Source: Rhynochetos jubatus
Taxonomy: Eukaryota > Chordata > Aves > Eurypygiformes > Rhynochetidae
DNA: 64,000 nt
Direction: 5' to 3'
NCBI GenBank assembly: GCA_027574665.1
Contig: CM050662.1
Coordinates: 7,532,501 to 7,596,500, forward strand
Shown: positions 35,279-48,792 of the stretch, in pieces
Layout of the letters: each line of letters starts with the position of its first letter
Position numbering within the stretch: the stretch's first letter is position 1
Position numbers and translations under genes: made by a program
The notes under the pieces: generated by a model
Told to the model about the DNA's origin: nothing
Databases searched by the model: none
What the model saw: the letters and a program-made list of their open reading frames with translations, nothing else

Positions 35279-38076
35279 AATTCCTGCCCTGGAATCACGG
35301 ATGGTCCAGAACAAGCCTGTACTCTGATTACTGTCACTCTGATCAGAAGAAAATGTTTCTGTTCTGGTTCATAACTGATGTGATAGTAAATTAGTAACTT
35401 AATGCAGATAAAATTCTATCTCAACATTTGTTTTTATCTTTGTGGAAGTAGATCACATAATGATTCTTAACAGATCCCCTAACACCTCTTACTTCTTTCC
35501 CCTGTATCAGCATTATTGATACTGAAATTTGAATTAAGCAGTTCTACACTTCCAAGAGTAGGATTTTTAGCTGTTCATTACTCCTAATGATACAGAGTAG
35601 AATTTGATTAATCCTCCTATTTAATTTATTTAGACACATTAGAACCTTCAGTGATACTGAAGATATTTTATTGACAACAAACTGCTCTGAAAAAAGAATG
35701 ATAGCAGAATGTTACTGATTCCTATGGTTTTTTAGATTAAATTTTTTTTTCTTGGAACACCTGAGCAAGAAAACACTACCAGAATTTCCTACAATTATTC
35801 TAAAAATGTGAAGGAAGCAGCACTGGCCTCGGGTGCATTAACACTACAGTTGTCTAGAACATTTACTATCAAAACTAAAAATATCTAAACTGCATAAAAT
35901 TGGAAGTCTTACCATTTCTTTGTAAAATATCTAGACGGATGCTACTTAATGACATTCCTTGGGTACACCAACTACTAAATTCAACCCTCCTCCTATTTCA
36001 GCGTTAGACTGAATATTTTGTTAGTGTTTGCACAAATATCTGTAAAACATGCCAATTTGACAAATTAAGTATGGATTATGAAACAAGAAACTACTCTGAA
36101 CCAAGCCACCTCCCACAAAATGTTCAAAGACCACCAAAATAGGACATTTTGACAGATGCGAGGCTTTCTCAAACCATTTGTGCAGTATCTTCTAGAAACT
36201 GAAAACATTTCCAAATTTAGGTTCGAAACAGTCTTTTTCATTTACTCCTTTTCCTTCGGACTGTCACTTTTGATGAGTAAGTATTTTCCTACAGAAAAAT
36301 ATACTCCAGAATATATCAGCCTACGTCTGCTTACCGATCTCGTGAGAAGGTGCAGAAACCCAAATTTGAGCCTGCTACACTTAGAACTTTTTAAAAAGTT
36401 CCAACTTTTGGGGGCAGAGCATACCCACTGATCTGCAAGTCAGCTCCCTTGCAGGAGCCCTATCAGAGTGAAATGCTGTATAAAACTCCTGACTTACAGA
36501 CATCTCAGCTATGAAACTTCCAGTTGTATTTGCCCTGTCTGAAAAGTAGCTGCTTGCTCTCTAAAGGCAGTTAGCTTTCCATAAACTGCATCGCATCCAA
36601 TTCTTGGATGTTTAGCATGTGGCAACTGTTTAATTATAAAAATAATCTGAACTATTCTTTCGATACAATCTTCTGTGGCTGTTAACTGTGTTTAGGAAGT
36701 GCTGCACTAACCAATCCTTTTCAAAATCTTTAAGGTGAAGCAGCCCAATTCCCATGCTGTTCTGGCCACAGAAATGACTTCAGCTTTTTGATCTAGTAAC
36801 TGCTCTGCAAGATGCAGGAGAGTCTGGCACCGATCCAGCAATATACATGAACTCCAGCTTAACTTTTGATAGAGGAGTACCTATGAAAGCCAAAGACTAT
36901 TTATATGCTCACAGTTAGGCAGAGCACAAGCTTTTAAAGGTTTCAAAGGCTCTTAATTGAATAGCTACACTGCCACACATAATACCCTTGAAATGGGAGT
37001 ATTCATTTTCATGAGGACTCTCCATCGAACCGAAAGTTGACGGAAGTAGGATGTTTGGTCTCATGACTATATTTGTATACTGTGAATAATATGTATTAAT
37101 AATATCTTCTGCTTAGTGTGACTGATAGAGAAATAAGAGCTTCTTGTACAAATCAAGGATTGCAGAATCAGGTCCTTCCTTTTGTTGCATTGTATCAGCA
37201 GACATAAACAAGGGAGAAAAAAGCAAGTTGTTTTCAAAACCAGTGGGGAACGTGATAGCCCTTCTTTTTAACCTTGGATGTATTCACTTCAATGTTGAAT
37301 GTACATAAGATTAAGAAATGTTCAGTCTCTTGACTATTAAACTCCACCTACTTCATGGCTTATAGCTTCTCTAATAGTTCACAGTTAATTGGTATGGTGA
37401 AGAATTAAAGAATAACTGTCAAATGCAAAATTGTCAGGACTTTTTTTTTTTCGAAGAACAAACAGAAAACATCTACGGATGAAGAACCACTCTCTAAATA
37501 ACCTCACACTACCTACACAGCCACAAAATCAACCTTTATACCACTGCACATGCGAGAATGCTTTTAAATAGGACGGTTTCAATTTTATAGCATCCCACAA
37601 CTTGCAATCAGCAGCTCTTTAATAAAAAGGAAATAAGCACCTCACAGTCAATGGATATTTCTTATATTTTTTTTGCACAACCCAAAATAGGTTTCACATT
37701 AAACAGAAAATTGGGTCATGCTTCAGCAGACAGTAATTTGACCTAAAGATAATACTCCTATCCCACAGTTATAAGATATGCCTTTCAGACAATGAAAACA
37801 TTTAAGAACTACAATTTTACATAGTTTGTGTAATGTAAAAATGTCTGTCATGCTTCTGGAATCCAAAATATAATGAAACCTTTCAATCTTGGCTGTATGT
37901 AGCACTGTGTTCCCACAGAACAGACAGTAGTATTGTATCATGGCATAATGTTGGCGTAAAAGTGAGCACACCGCAGGAAAAATGACATGTCTGATTCCAT
38001 CTGATGGTTTATTTCTTACTAATAATCTGCAGCAAAACTGAATTTACAGTTTCTAGGAGGTAAGACAAGTGTTTAT

Positions 38077-38094
38077 TGGTGCCTGGTGGCACCA
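38077..38094. repeat. Small perfect hairpin
   Basis: TGGTGCC, four bases, GGCACCA. The GC-rich stem is perfect but too short to indicate a particular RNA. Confidence 0.6.
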
Positions 38095-40083
38095 CGAGAA
38101 AAGTCCTTGATTCTTTGATCATGGCAAACTTTGTAGCACCCTGAAGGCATGTTTCGCTCAGCTCAGGTAGATCAGGAAGCATTCAGACCAAGAAACAAAA
38201 CACAGGTCATCTACCAGGTACCAATTATACTGGGTTGCCAGCCAGTCACTGACAGGGTTAGAGAAGAAAAACTTAGGGCAAAGGCAAATGAGGAAGAAGG
38301 CTAGGAAAAAAAAAACAAACCAACCCAACTTTTAAGAAATAAGGTGCAAAGAGATCTAAGAAAAAAAAAGACTATGAATATTACAGATAATGATAATGTT
38401 AACATGGTTTAGATGTAACTTACTGTTACTTTCAGTTTACCTTCTTCAGCATTTAAATCTGGCTCTTTCAGTTGCAAAGTTTAACAAAGCATAGAACCTG
38501 CTGTCCATAAATATCAACACAGAGCCATATCTTATGAAAATGATACCTTCCTGACAGCCTGGCCTCCCTCTGCTGCCTAGTAATGAGTGAGTTGGACACC
38601 ACCTGACAGTTCAACCTCAGATAAATATTTCAAACATATCATGCAAGAGATTCACAGATCAATCCCCACCTCCAAGAAACCAGTGGAGTGAGACAGAAAG
38701 CCATTTTGAACTGGCGCATCAGAGCGGAACACACCCAGCAGTTTTCCTTGGGTTTTTCTGGGAGGAGGGGTGTCTTGTTTTATTTTAACCTGTGCCAGAG
38801 TAGAGTGATTAAAGGCAAGGCTTCAATCTGTGGATTTGACACCTCAACACTGGAACACGTCCTGGCATATAAACAAATATGCACAGTAAACTCCTGTTCC
38901 ATTCCCTGTATAATGCTCTGACAAGGAATTAACATGCTGTACACCATCTACAAAACCACTTTGAAATGACTTCATAAAACAGTCCCTCAGACAGCAGCAG
39001 GCCAGACTTCTGAACCTTCCTGCAATCCTCTTCCTCCTTCCCATCCTCCTCAGATGGGCACATACTGAAAAACAAATCAGACACTAATATACACTGTATG
39101 TTTCCCATTAGGTTTGAAGTCCATGAAATAAGCAAATGAATTGTCTTTTCAACACCTCTCTAAGAAAGGGAATTTATTTACTGATATGGAAAATGGGTAA
39201 CTCCATCATTAATAATTTGAACCAGTCCATAACAAGTCTGCCAAGAGAAAGAGAATAAAAATTATCAGAACATTTTCCAGATATGGTGGAATACACTTTG
39301 CCCAAAATTCACCTTGGACCAGTGCCTCTTTAGAGCTGAGTAATCAAAGCAAAACTATGCTCAACAAGGCTGAAAATCAAGCTTTCATCCATACTGACAG
39401 AAAAAAATGGCTCAGCAACATATATTTACCCACCTACATAGCTGAGTTCATGTGAGTATCATACACCATCTTTGAGGACAGCAAAGAATCATGGACTAAA
39501 ATAAGGTTGTAGGCCAAAGCACTCTCATGATGGATAACCACGTAGTGAATCCCAGGGCTCATCATACAATTTTCAGATGTTCTAAATATTGACACCCATC
39601 TTGTTGGCTATGCCCAGGTTAACTACTTCCCCCAATCTTTTCCCATGCCTGCATAGAGTGCCTACCTATGAACTATGCCACTGGAACTGAATACAGCCTT
39701 CTGCACATCAAATTTTCCTGCTGAAAAGCTCACATCAGAGAAGATGTAGCAAACATGGACCCAGCAGAAGCTCATACTTTTTACAGGTTATGTGAGGACA
39801 CACCTATTTCCCAACTTGGCTCGGCTGCTCCTGAGCTAGTATCTCACCATGATACTGCATGTATCAGCACGCTTGGTGCTGGAGTAGGAATCTCTGCACT
39901 CCACTCCATTATACTACATACTTAGATATGAAGGAATTTCCTACTCCCTTTCAAAGTCTGTTTTAAAATATATATCACTTTATATTCCAAAATAAAAATG
40001 AGACATGGTCATTTATACTGCATAAATTAGAAACAGGGTACTGCCGTGGCAATTAAACAAACTCTTATAATCAGTGAATAGTA

Positions 40084-40155
40084 CAAGAAAAGAAAGAAAA
40101 AAAAATAAACAAACAAAACCAAAAAAAACCCACCACAACTCCAAAATCCCAAAAC
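40084..40155. repeat. A-rich low-complexity tract
   Basis: Runs of A are interrupted by G or C (AAAGAAAG, AAACAAAC, AACCAAAA). Probably a decayed poly-A or simple repeat. Confidence 0.75.
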
Positions 40156-40469
40156 AGGAGGGTGTAAGTTTAAAAAGAAAGAAAAGAAGTAGACTAATTA
40201 TCTGTATTTAAACGTGAAGATCTTAGTGAGTCTATAAGGTTGAGATCTTGTTCCCTAATCAAGTGCATCAAAGGCATTCCCCAAGGCTCACAGCAAAACT
40301 GCAGAACAGCCATACAAACCATTTTTATTCAAGAAAGCCCCTGAAGTGGAGAGAGTTCTCCTCTCCTCTCTGTCATACTGCTACATAGCACTCTGTTCCT
40401 GGAGGTGTGCAGTTCTATACCATAAGGCTCTGGGGATTCACACTGACACTCTGAATGAGCTCTTTATTT

Positions 40470-40905
40470 TTGTTCTACTTTAATTATTAAGACGGCCAGA
40501 CTCTGCCCTGATTCACAACCCCTTGAACATCATCGACTCTGGAGTGTAAATTAAGTCAGATTTTGGCCATCATTTGGTAAGCACTGTATAATTTAATGTT
40601 CTTCAACCTTCAGAATGATTGAAGGACTTAATTCACTAATAATTAACTGCATGAAGCCTCTTTAAGGGGTGATATTGAGTTTAGCTCTAGTTTAAGGGGC
40701 TAATACGCAATATGTACGTAGTTGTATACAAGCCGTACACTTTCAACCCTTTGTTCTGACTGTAAAATGTCAATTGGACTCATTTTGGTTTTGGTTCCCT
40801 CCATTTATTACTGCCTCAAAAACCTGCTGCGAATTTGTAGCTGCCATAAGTGCTTAATGTAAAAGCTAATTGTGCAATGCTGTCAGAATTCTGGTTTTAA
40901 TACTT
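40470..40905. promoter_or_regulatory. Candidate conserved non-coding element
   Basis: The block is rich in homeodomain-type cores (TTAATTATTAAG, CTAATAATTAACTGCATG, GCTAATTGTGCAATGCTGTC) and is free of low-complexity runs, open frames and repeat words. That texture is typical of vertebrate developmental enhancers in gene deserts. Only the motif texture is seen; conservation and function are inference. Confidence 0.22.
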
Positions 40906-41846
40906 TTTACAGCAACATTTTGCTTATACTTTTTCCTTTCTTGTGTCAAATAGGAGTATAGACTTCAATGTCACAATCATAATAAATGCACACTAACTTG
41001 CAGAAAATCATAAGGAGTTGTACCCTTCCACTTCTTTCTTCAAAAAATGAAAGATGCATATTATTCCCAGTGGGGGAAAAAAATGTCGCTGTGAGTAGCA
41101 GTAATAGCTTATTAGAAATATAATTCAGAATCCTCGACCTCTACATTAATTCAAATTTTCCAAAGAGCGAGAGTCAAATAAAAAGATAAATAAGATTATC
41201 CCTATTGTCTTTCAGTCATCATCATGTTATGGAATACTCACCTAACAAACATAGATTGCTCTTCTGACACACAGCAACCACCTGCCACAATCAATGCTTG
41301 ATTTTTTTCTTTTACTCTCTAACTTATAAGCACAGTTTTCCTGTGCCCAGTTCTAGAACAACTAATAGCACTCAGCTGCGTCTAGCAACCTACAGATCTA
41401 GCACTTAAGACAACAAAGTGCTACCAATTCCACACAGAGCCCAGAACTTGCATAGAATTGTTAAGACAACTGGGGTATGCAAAAAACTACACCTAAAATT
41501 TAGTTATCTGAAACACAGTCTACACGGGTGAATTCAAAGTTTCTATAATTTCTTTATCTGCTTCTTTTTATTTCTTTGTGCAAAAGCTAGTTGTGCTCCT
41601 CGGCAATATAAAACAAGCCTCAGAGCTGTCCCTTAGAACACAAAACACAAAACCTGCTGCCACTTGGTATCTCAGTATTATATTGTGCTCTTCTACTAAT
41701 AGCACGGGAAAAGGAACTAGATATTTGAAAGCTGGTCTAAGATTTAAATGTGAGAAGTCTGAGTTACACTGCAGAATGAAGCACAGCTAAAATTTTCATT
41801 TGACTAGAGCCATCCTTCATATGGAATAAAATACCAGGCAAAGGTA

Positions 41847-41995
41847 TGTCCTGGTTTTGGCTGAGATGGAGTTTTCTTCTTACAGCTCACATGGTGCTGT
41901 GCTTTTACACCTGTGGTCCAAGCAGTGCTGATAATACAGGGAGGTTTCAGCTTTTGCTGAACAGTGCAATAGCACTGCTCCACCCCACCCCAAGG
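41847..41995 (+). mobile_element. Fragment of an avian ERVL-type LTR, 5' part
   Basis: It begins TGTCCTGGTTTTGGCTGAGA and continues GGAGTTTTCTTCTTACAG, then CAGTGCTGATAATACAGGGA and GGTTTCAGCTTTTGCTGA, matching the first ~150 bp of the same LTR class as the copy at 7649. After the C-rich CCACCCCACCCCAAGG the match fades, so the rest is deleted or decayed. The 129-codon - strand frame overlapping it is a shadow. Confidence 0.8.
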
Positions 41996-44900
41996 CTTCT
42001 TCAATAACCCTTTAACTACCATGAAAATCAAGTCTATTTGTGCGAGTTTGTGGGTATAAAGGCACACAACTGAGAATATCTCCCATGCTACACCTAGCAG
42101 CTCTGCCAACATACCACAAACGCACACCACAACTGTAAGTGAAGCGCGGTGCTGGTCGCTGGGATGAAACCAGACCACATGCAGTGTGAGCACATCCTAT
42201 ATTCTTCAGAAGACAGTATTAATACTATTCAGTGCAGCTGCAAGACAGTCATCATTAAATCATCTGTAATCTAGAGGTAGGTAAAAAAACAGTGTTAGCA
42301 TTTACAAAACTACATCAACGCAAACACAGTGTTTTGTACACAGTAAGGAGGCCACGGGACTAATGAACCAGAGAAATTCAGGGAGGTGCTGTAACATTTC
42401 TCATAAAGCCCTGCTAGACCAGCTCGCCTCTGGCCCGCTGCATCCCTCTGCCAGACTGACAGCATTATAGTGTATGTAATACTGTTCTTTCGAACCCACC
42501 ATATAGCAGTGGCTGGGGAGGTTCCACAGTGCTGGCAAGATCCTTTAGCATGAACTAGCTGTTTACAGCATGTAAGGCAAAAGCTGCTGGAGCTGCTCAG
42601 TGCTTGAGTTTGGCCTGTCTACACTTCTTCCTATATATAATTATAGCACGTGTAACATGTAACGAAACCAGCTAAATCAAACTGTGATATAAATTTGGAT
42701 TTCAATTCCAATGCTCAAATCTTGGACTTTGACATTCGTGGGTTTAAGTTTACACTGTAAAGGAAAGGTTTCTTTATTGCTGTAAGATTCCTCTTTGATG
42801 TCTGCATAGTGACGTGGCTTGTTTGTTATCTAGGCTTACAGTAAAGAACTTATAAAAACCCCCATGCCATCAAGTTCCCAGACTCAATGGTAAAGACTGG
42901 CATGGAACATACTAACAGGACAAAATGTTCATATTTTTGGGAACTTCTAAAAAGCAGGTGGTCAGCTTGGACAAAACACAGGGCCCAAATCCATCACACG
43001 CATCTGGATATTAATACACATTTGCTTCCTCAACTCCATTGTGGAGAAAAAAGTGTTTGGATTCTGAAGGTATTACATGGGGAAAATTTAAGGGTTTTCA
43101 ATATATACAACTCCAGGCAGTGCCAGTACTATCATAACAGTTCTGACACTTGCCTTAAACCCTGCTCAGTGCTACCCTCACATCAGCCTCTTTGCCTCTG
43201 TTGTCTCCATTCCCTACCTTCTTGGTTTCTCAGTGCTAATAAAAGTATCACAGCACCAGAAGTGCAGAAGGAAGAGGACTAAAAGAATGTCACATCATCC
43301 CTTTCCCTGGGCTAATTCCTATTCTCCCCAAAGTACTGGAATAGATTTGCTGTCAGTGTGCAGTCAAAGGCAGTATGTGAGGCCCTGGAGAGCTGGAGTT
43401 AGGGAGATTGTTCTACTTTGCTATGGAGTCTTTCCTCCCATGCAGGATGAAGGAAATCCACCCACATTATCCAAATGAGTGGGAGTCCCAGCTCCAAGCG
43501 ACACTGCAATCTTCATCACAAAGTGAAATCCCTGTGGGCTTAGCTCCCCAGTGTGATCAGAGCAAGAGTGGGACTGGGGAAACAGAGAGGTAAACAGACA
43601 AAAACTGAAAGGTAACTCCAATCTCATTAATTCCCTGCTTAAAAGTATCCTGCTTTTTTGGATTTGTTGTTGGAGCAGGGGGTTGTCTTGTGAAAGTCTC
43701 AGCTGTTTGCACCATCGCTGTTAGAAGTCCATTTTAGGAATCAGAAATATTAAATTAATATAGTCATGCCATAGGGAGCCTTAATGGAGGACAATACACA
43801 TCTTTGCACACAGAAAGCAAAGCTTAATTCAGGGCCTTAATTCAGCTGTATTTTGAAAGCACCCAAATTCATTGGATATTTAATTTCCCTTTCTCTCTAT
43901 AATCATCTAGCTAACAACCAGGGACTGAATCTCCCTATTTATTTACATGTGATGCAGGTATGCATGATGTAGATGCTTACACTGTTTGACTACTTTAACG
44001 ACATGAACGTGGATCGATGGGAAAAGCTCTCTGTGATGGCAGATAATTGGCGTTCCGGTCTGATTGTACCTGACTGATGCTGCTCCACTGTGCTATGTGG
44101 ATCACCAATGGTGTTTTGATACCATAGTCATTCTTTGTGAAATAAACTGAGACACCAGTCTTGTTCCCTCAGCCCTACAAAATCCTTGAACTAGTTTTGT
44201 GGTGAAAGCGAATGCCCAAGGTTTCACATGCATATTGCTACACAATAGCCTAAAAACTATCCCTTTCAAGTAGATACTATTGCTAGGTCCTGTTCATACT
44301 TTCTGAAAGAACTGCTTAAACCAGTATTAATAACACGGACATAGCAAAGGGCAATACTATTCAGAAGAATATGTTTAAAAGATGAGTAGACTTATACATA
44401 AGATGCACCCGAAAAACACTGGAACATTAAACGCCAAGAAAAACCTGTCACTACATACACACTAAGTCAAAGATCCTTAAATGCTCAAGTCACGTTTTAT
44501 CTGCAACAATGTGTTCTATAATTCTTTTTACTGAGGGGCGTGTTATTTCAATGTGTGTGAAAAGCTAGCTGGTTTTCTCTACTCGTTTACGGTAGAATCA
44601 CACACACGTTTTTTACTGTAGTACTTCCAAAGAATTTGCTCTCTACCATACAGTAGTAAAGAAAATTGTTATCAGTACTTCCAAGTTAAAAACATGAGAA
44701 TGACTAGTATTAGCTCACGGAGCTATTTGTTCAGAAGCACTGCAAAAAGTCTTGAGTAACTTATCTCCAGAAGTACTTAAAAACGTGGAATATAGAATTC
44801 AAATTCACATTGTCTTTAATTTAACGTAAGACTCACGTAAGTATATAAAACTATACAGAAGCCCAATTAAACACTTCTGTAGTCCCAGAATGTAATCTTT

Positions 44901-45215
44901 AGCTCATTGTAGAAGGTAGAAAAGCTTGTCCTTACACACATGTGCAAGTTCAGGTTGACAGGGATCTACAGAAAAGATTTATCTTCAGGCTCAAAAATAC
45001 AGCATGCCCAGTTAGTTCAGCAGGATCTGTATCTCCTGGAAATCAGACCACATTTTCCCCCAAACTCTAGAAGTCTGTAGCTGAAAATCAGTAGCAAGTA
45101 CATCAGATAAGCATGAAGCACATTTGTCTTATGAAACATCTAGTAACTGCAACAGTATGGAGGACACATGCTCAGTCAGATCCCCCTGTCAGACACACAT
45201 GCACACAACTTCAAG

Positions 45216-45249
45216 AATGCAAATATTTCCCATGAATGTAAATATTTCC
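45216..45249. repeat. Two near-identical 15-mers 19 bp apart
   Basis: AATGCAAATATTTCC and AATGTAAATATTTCC differ at one base. The first includes the octamer-like ATGCAAAT. Confidence 0.75.
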
Positions 45250-45441
45250 TGGAAGGTGCCTAACCTCAGTAACTTGATGCAGAGGCTGTATCAGCCTGCT
45301 TTGAAACTTCAGGTGCACTTGGGAATGATCTGTACACACTTGCATTCCTCTGCTTGAAAATTAATATATAGCAAAACTAATGTAGGAGAAGTTTCCTAGT
45401 TCTTTCTCTTTTCTTGTCTAAACTTAATTATTAAGAAAATG

Positions 45442-45456
45442 AAAAAAAAAAAAAAA
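45442..45456. repeat. A15 homopolymer
   Basis: Simple A-run, followed by CCAAAACAAC. Confidence 0.85.
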
Positions 45457-46148
45457 CCAAAACAACACCTTATAGTTGAATCCCAGGAATTTGGAACCTT
45501 GTCAAAATCATTCTACTGTGGAGAAAGCCAAATACATAATTTTAAAAAAGCAGATTACATGCTGGATGAAGGTTCAGGCCCATCAAGCAAATGCACAGTC
45601 TGTTAATTCCACTGTGCATTTTGCAACAAACAGAAAATCTAAGTTAATCCATCTGATGGATAGATCTCAAACAAATGAAGGTATGAAGAGCAGCAATTTA
45701 CACACCTGAGAGAAAAATAACTTTCGTCTGCCTGTCCATGCACAATTACATAATGCTTAAAAAGATTTTATTTCCTATTACTTAACCTTATTGAACAAAG
45801 CATTTCACATCCCTCTAACTATATTGCAAATAAACAGTAATATTTTTTATGTTTATATATATATTAATTTTTATCCTTCCCCCTCCAAAAATGTTTACAT
45901 CATTCTAGAGACAACCATCGCTCACACTTCATTTTCATCTTTGCCTCCAGCACTGTCTACAAACAGATGTATCTTACTGTACAAATGGAAAAGCTGAGGC
46001 AAGAAGATTACAAATATTTGCAATGTTTACAGTAAATTTGGAGACTAGTTGAATTTTAGTTTCTTTCAGAGTTAATTTCAGGACTGCTAACAGATTGAAG
46101 TTTGGGCTTAAGTCACTGGGAACTGCTGATGCTCAGCATGTTAAAAAA

Positions 46149-46168
46149 CCAACCAACCAACCAACCAA
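46149..46168. repeat. (CCAA)5 microsatellite
   Basis: Five perfect CCAA tetranucleotide units after an A-run and before AACCAAAC. Confidence 0.9.
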
Positions 46169-47476
46169 AACCAAACATAGAGTGTTATAAACTGGTCAAA
46201 AAGTCTCTCAAACTAATTGAGGAGTCTAAAGGAAGGTTTAGGGTTGAAGGTCGGACAATTCTTCCTGGCAGAGCAAGGATTTAAAATCCTATTCATGAAG
46301 ATGTGTTGTTTCAAAACCAGATTTTTTTTGTGTGGAAACACCAAATAAAGCCCATCAATGGTCGTTCTGTTTTAATTCATCTATTCTTCCCATGAAAAGG
46401 GGAAGGGGGGGACAAAAAGAACAAGGAAACACTACATTTCCTTGCTTAGTACCTTCAGCCGGGTCCTGACTTTTCTTACCCTTTCATACAGAGGACTCAA
46501 TCATGGTAATTTCTGTCCTTCGTTGTAAAGACACTAGTGAAAATAAGCTTTGCCAAGCTGTAAACAACCCCAATCTCTTGTGGCAGAGTTCTATGCAAGA
46601 AACTAAGAAATTATTTTTTAAATCATTTCCTTACTCAGATAAGCTTTGCTGTAGGCACTCAAGTAGAGACAAATAGGAAAATATCTCCTCATATAATTAT
46701 GTGCTGGTCCACTAACAGCCTCTGCAAATGAGCACTGAGTTCTTCAGTATTATCTAATCATAATCGTAGAGCTAATTTTGTGAGTGAAGAACAAGTTATA
46801 AATATGCAAGTCTTCTGAAATTTTTCCCCTTACTCATCTATTTCTTATTTGGATGAAGTATATGACAGCTATTACAGAGAACTGCCTTACTTTGCCCAAC
46901 TAACAATTTACTCTTAAAAGAATATTTCTATGATGAGCAAATATACAACTGTTGAGCACTGGTTTCTAAATTACTTGATGGATACACACATGTTACAGCT
47001 CTATGTTTATAAATTTTAAAATGATCAGTCTTCACAGAGTAATCATTATCTTCCTGAAGTCCTATAAAAACAATTAACATCAGAAGCATAAGAGAATACA
47101 AAGAGTTAAATCCACATTAAATATACGGTCAGCCTCATCTTATTTAGAAATGTAATTTAGTAAGGGAGCAGACAGTTACTGTGAGTATGCAAGCGCATCC
47201 TTTTTTATACTCTAATGTAAATTAGCTAAGATATCCCTTGTGTCTTCAAGTAAAATAATACTTTCACTTCACAGAATTACTCACATGCAAATGCACATGG
47301 TGGTCCTTTCGCGTATGTACCACACTCACTTGAATGAATACTCAGGAATGAATGATACAACAGGGAAAAGCTATTTACCTTCATAAACAATAGTTATAAT
47401 TGCATCCTTGGTTTTACATTTTCATAGTGTTTTTACAATGCATATACCATAGTAATTGTTTTTAATTGACTGCATT

Positions 47477-47500
47477 ATCTAAAAAGTGATCTAAAAAGTG
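47477..47500. repeat. Two perfect 12-bp tandem units
   Basis: ATCTAAAAAGTG occurs twice in direct succession. Confidence 0.9.
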
Positions 47501-47661
47501 ACTGTTTCCATATGCAGAAACCTAAATAAATTATACAGACATACTGTCTCGCAAGGAGTTTGCCTTATTCCACTGATGCAACGTGGGTTAGATTTGCTGC
47601 CAGCCCATAACAACTACAGAAGCTGTATCACAGCCAGCTGTAATCCCACTTGCTGCTTTTG

Positions 47662-47677
47662 AAAAAAAAAAAAAAAA
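47662..47677. repeat. A16 homopolymer
   Basis: Simple A-run. A T17 run follows about 240 bp to the right, so the two could pair as an inverted A/T repeat. Confidence 0.85.
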
Positions 47678-47914
47678 TCAGCTTCTGCAGCTCAGTGCAG
47701 GAGTGTTTCTGCACTGCACATCAGGTAAGGACAGCCCTCACCTGCTAGTGGATCCGTTCAAGAGAATTACTACATGCCAGTATACCAGGCACGTGGCTGT
47801 GCTCTTAAGAGAAGCTTCCCTGACGATGTAAGACCCATTGGATAGCCTGTCTCACACCACGACCAAAGAGGCTGGGGATTTTTTGGTGGGGGAGATTTAT
47901 TCCACCACCACCCC

Positions 47915-47931
47915 TTTTTTTTTTTTTTTTT
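47915..47931. repeat. T17 homopolymer
   Basis: Simple T-run following a CCACCACCACCCC stretch. Confidence 0.85.
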
Positions 47932-48757
47932 AATTTCTAAGACTTGGAGCTCAGCTTAATTTCAAAGACTGAGGAAGCTGTAGCTGAAGCTTTGCATAAT
48001 GTTTGGAACTTACACCACTACTGCAGAAAACTACTGCAGCTTAACTGAATTCTGCCCTGCCTTACTTTCTACTCATTTACGTGGTAAAGAAACAGGGTAC
48101 AGTATTTGCTGCATCTTACAGTCTGCAACAACCTAGAAGACAGCTGGTACTGGAGCTTTATCCTAATCGTGGGCTTTCCCTGGCTGCATCCAATTGCTGC
48201 TGCAATTCCTGAGTGTGTTGTTGCAAGGCTTAGCAAGCACACATTAAAGATAGCAGGATTCTCAGCAATGAGGAGATGAAAGAGGCCAAGGCCAATATAG
48301 TTGTCAAGATTTCTAAGCAGTGTAATTCCATTGATTTTAGTGGCTGTCTTACTGGGGGTATCCCTACCCGCTACCGACGTATGTACTGTGAACAACAGTC
48401 AGAAGAGAAATAGCCAGACCACCGGAATTTGAAATCTGGTGATTACGATGCAATTGCAATTATTTTGATTCATTCACTGCTAACTGACTGTATGCTTTTA
48501 TTTATAAGCTGAGTTTTTTTTTTAGATTGGAATTATTTTCCAAATCAGATGATCCTGGCTAGCGAGCAGGCAGGAAGGAAAAGTATGGAGGTGCAGACTT
48601 CTCCTGCACCTTAACTCCCTTTCAAATCTGCTAGTGTTGATCGTGCTATTTCCCTGGGATCATTTTATGTCACAAAACAAAATGATACTGTCATTTTAAA
48701 TGTCTGGGAAAGAAAAAGTCATAATAGCAATATGATACACTGTCCTAGTTAAGCACT

Positions 48758-48792
48758 TTCAAATTGATTTTGACACCTTCAGATTGATTTTG
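48758..48792. repeat. Imperfect direct duplication, 20-bp period
   Basis: TTCAAATTGATTTTG and TTCAGATTGATTTTG, one mismatch, 20 bp apart. Confidence 0.8.

Larger units (their letters stand above)
35279..41846. other. AT-rich non-coding DNA with a CNE-like block
   Basis: About 6.6 kb with no recognised gene or named repeat. It includes an A-rich low-complexity tract at 40084-40155, a small hairpin at 38077-38094, and a block at 40470-40905 described separately. Frames such as 36156-36431 (+, 91 codons) carry no domain I recognise. Confidence 0.55.

Noticed and set aside
41804..42193. 129-codon minus-strand frame
   Set aside because: It overlaps the antisense of an ERVL LTR fragment and shows no protein features.
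42887..43282. 131-codon plus-strand frame
   Set aside because: Unfamiliar low-information peptide without defensible splice or promoter context.
48069..48395. 108-codon minus-strand frame
   Set aside because: The texture is somewhat protein-like, but there is no motif, no paired splice sites and no neighbouring frame to support it.
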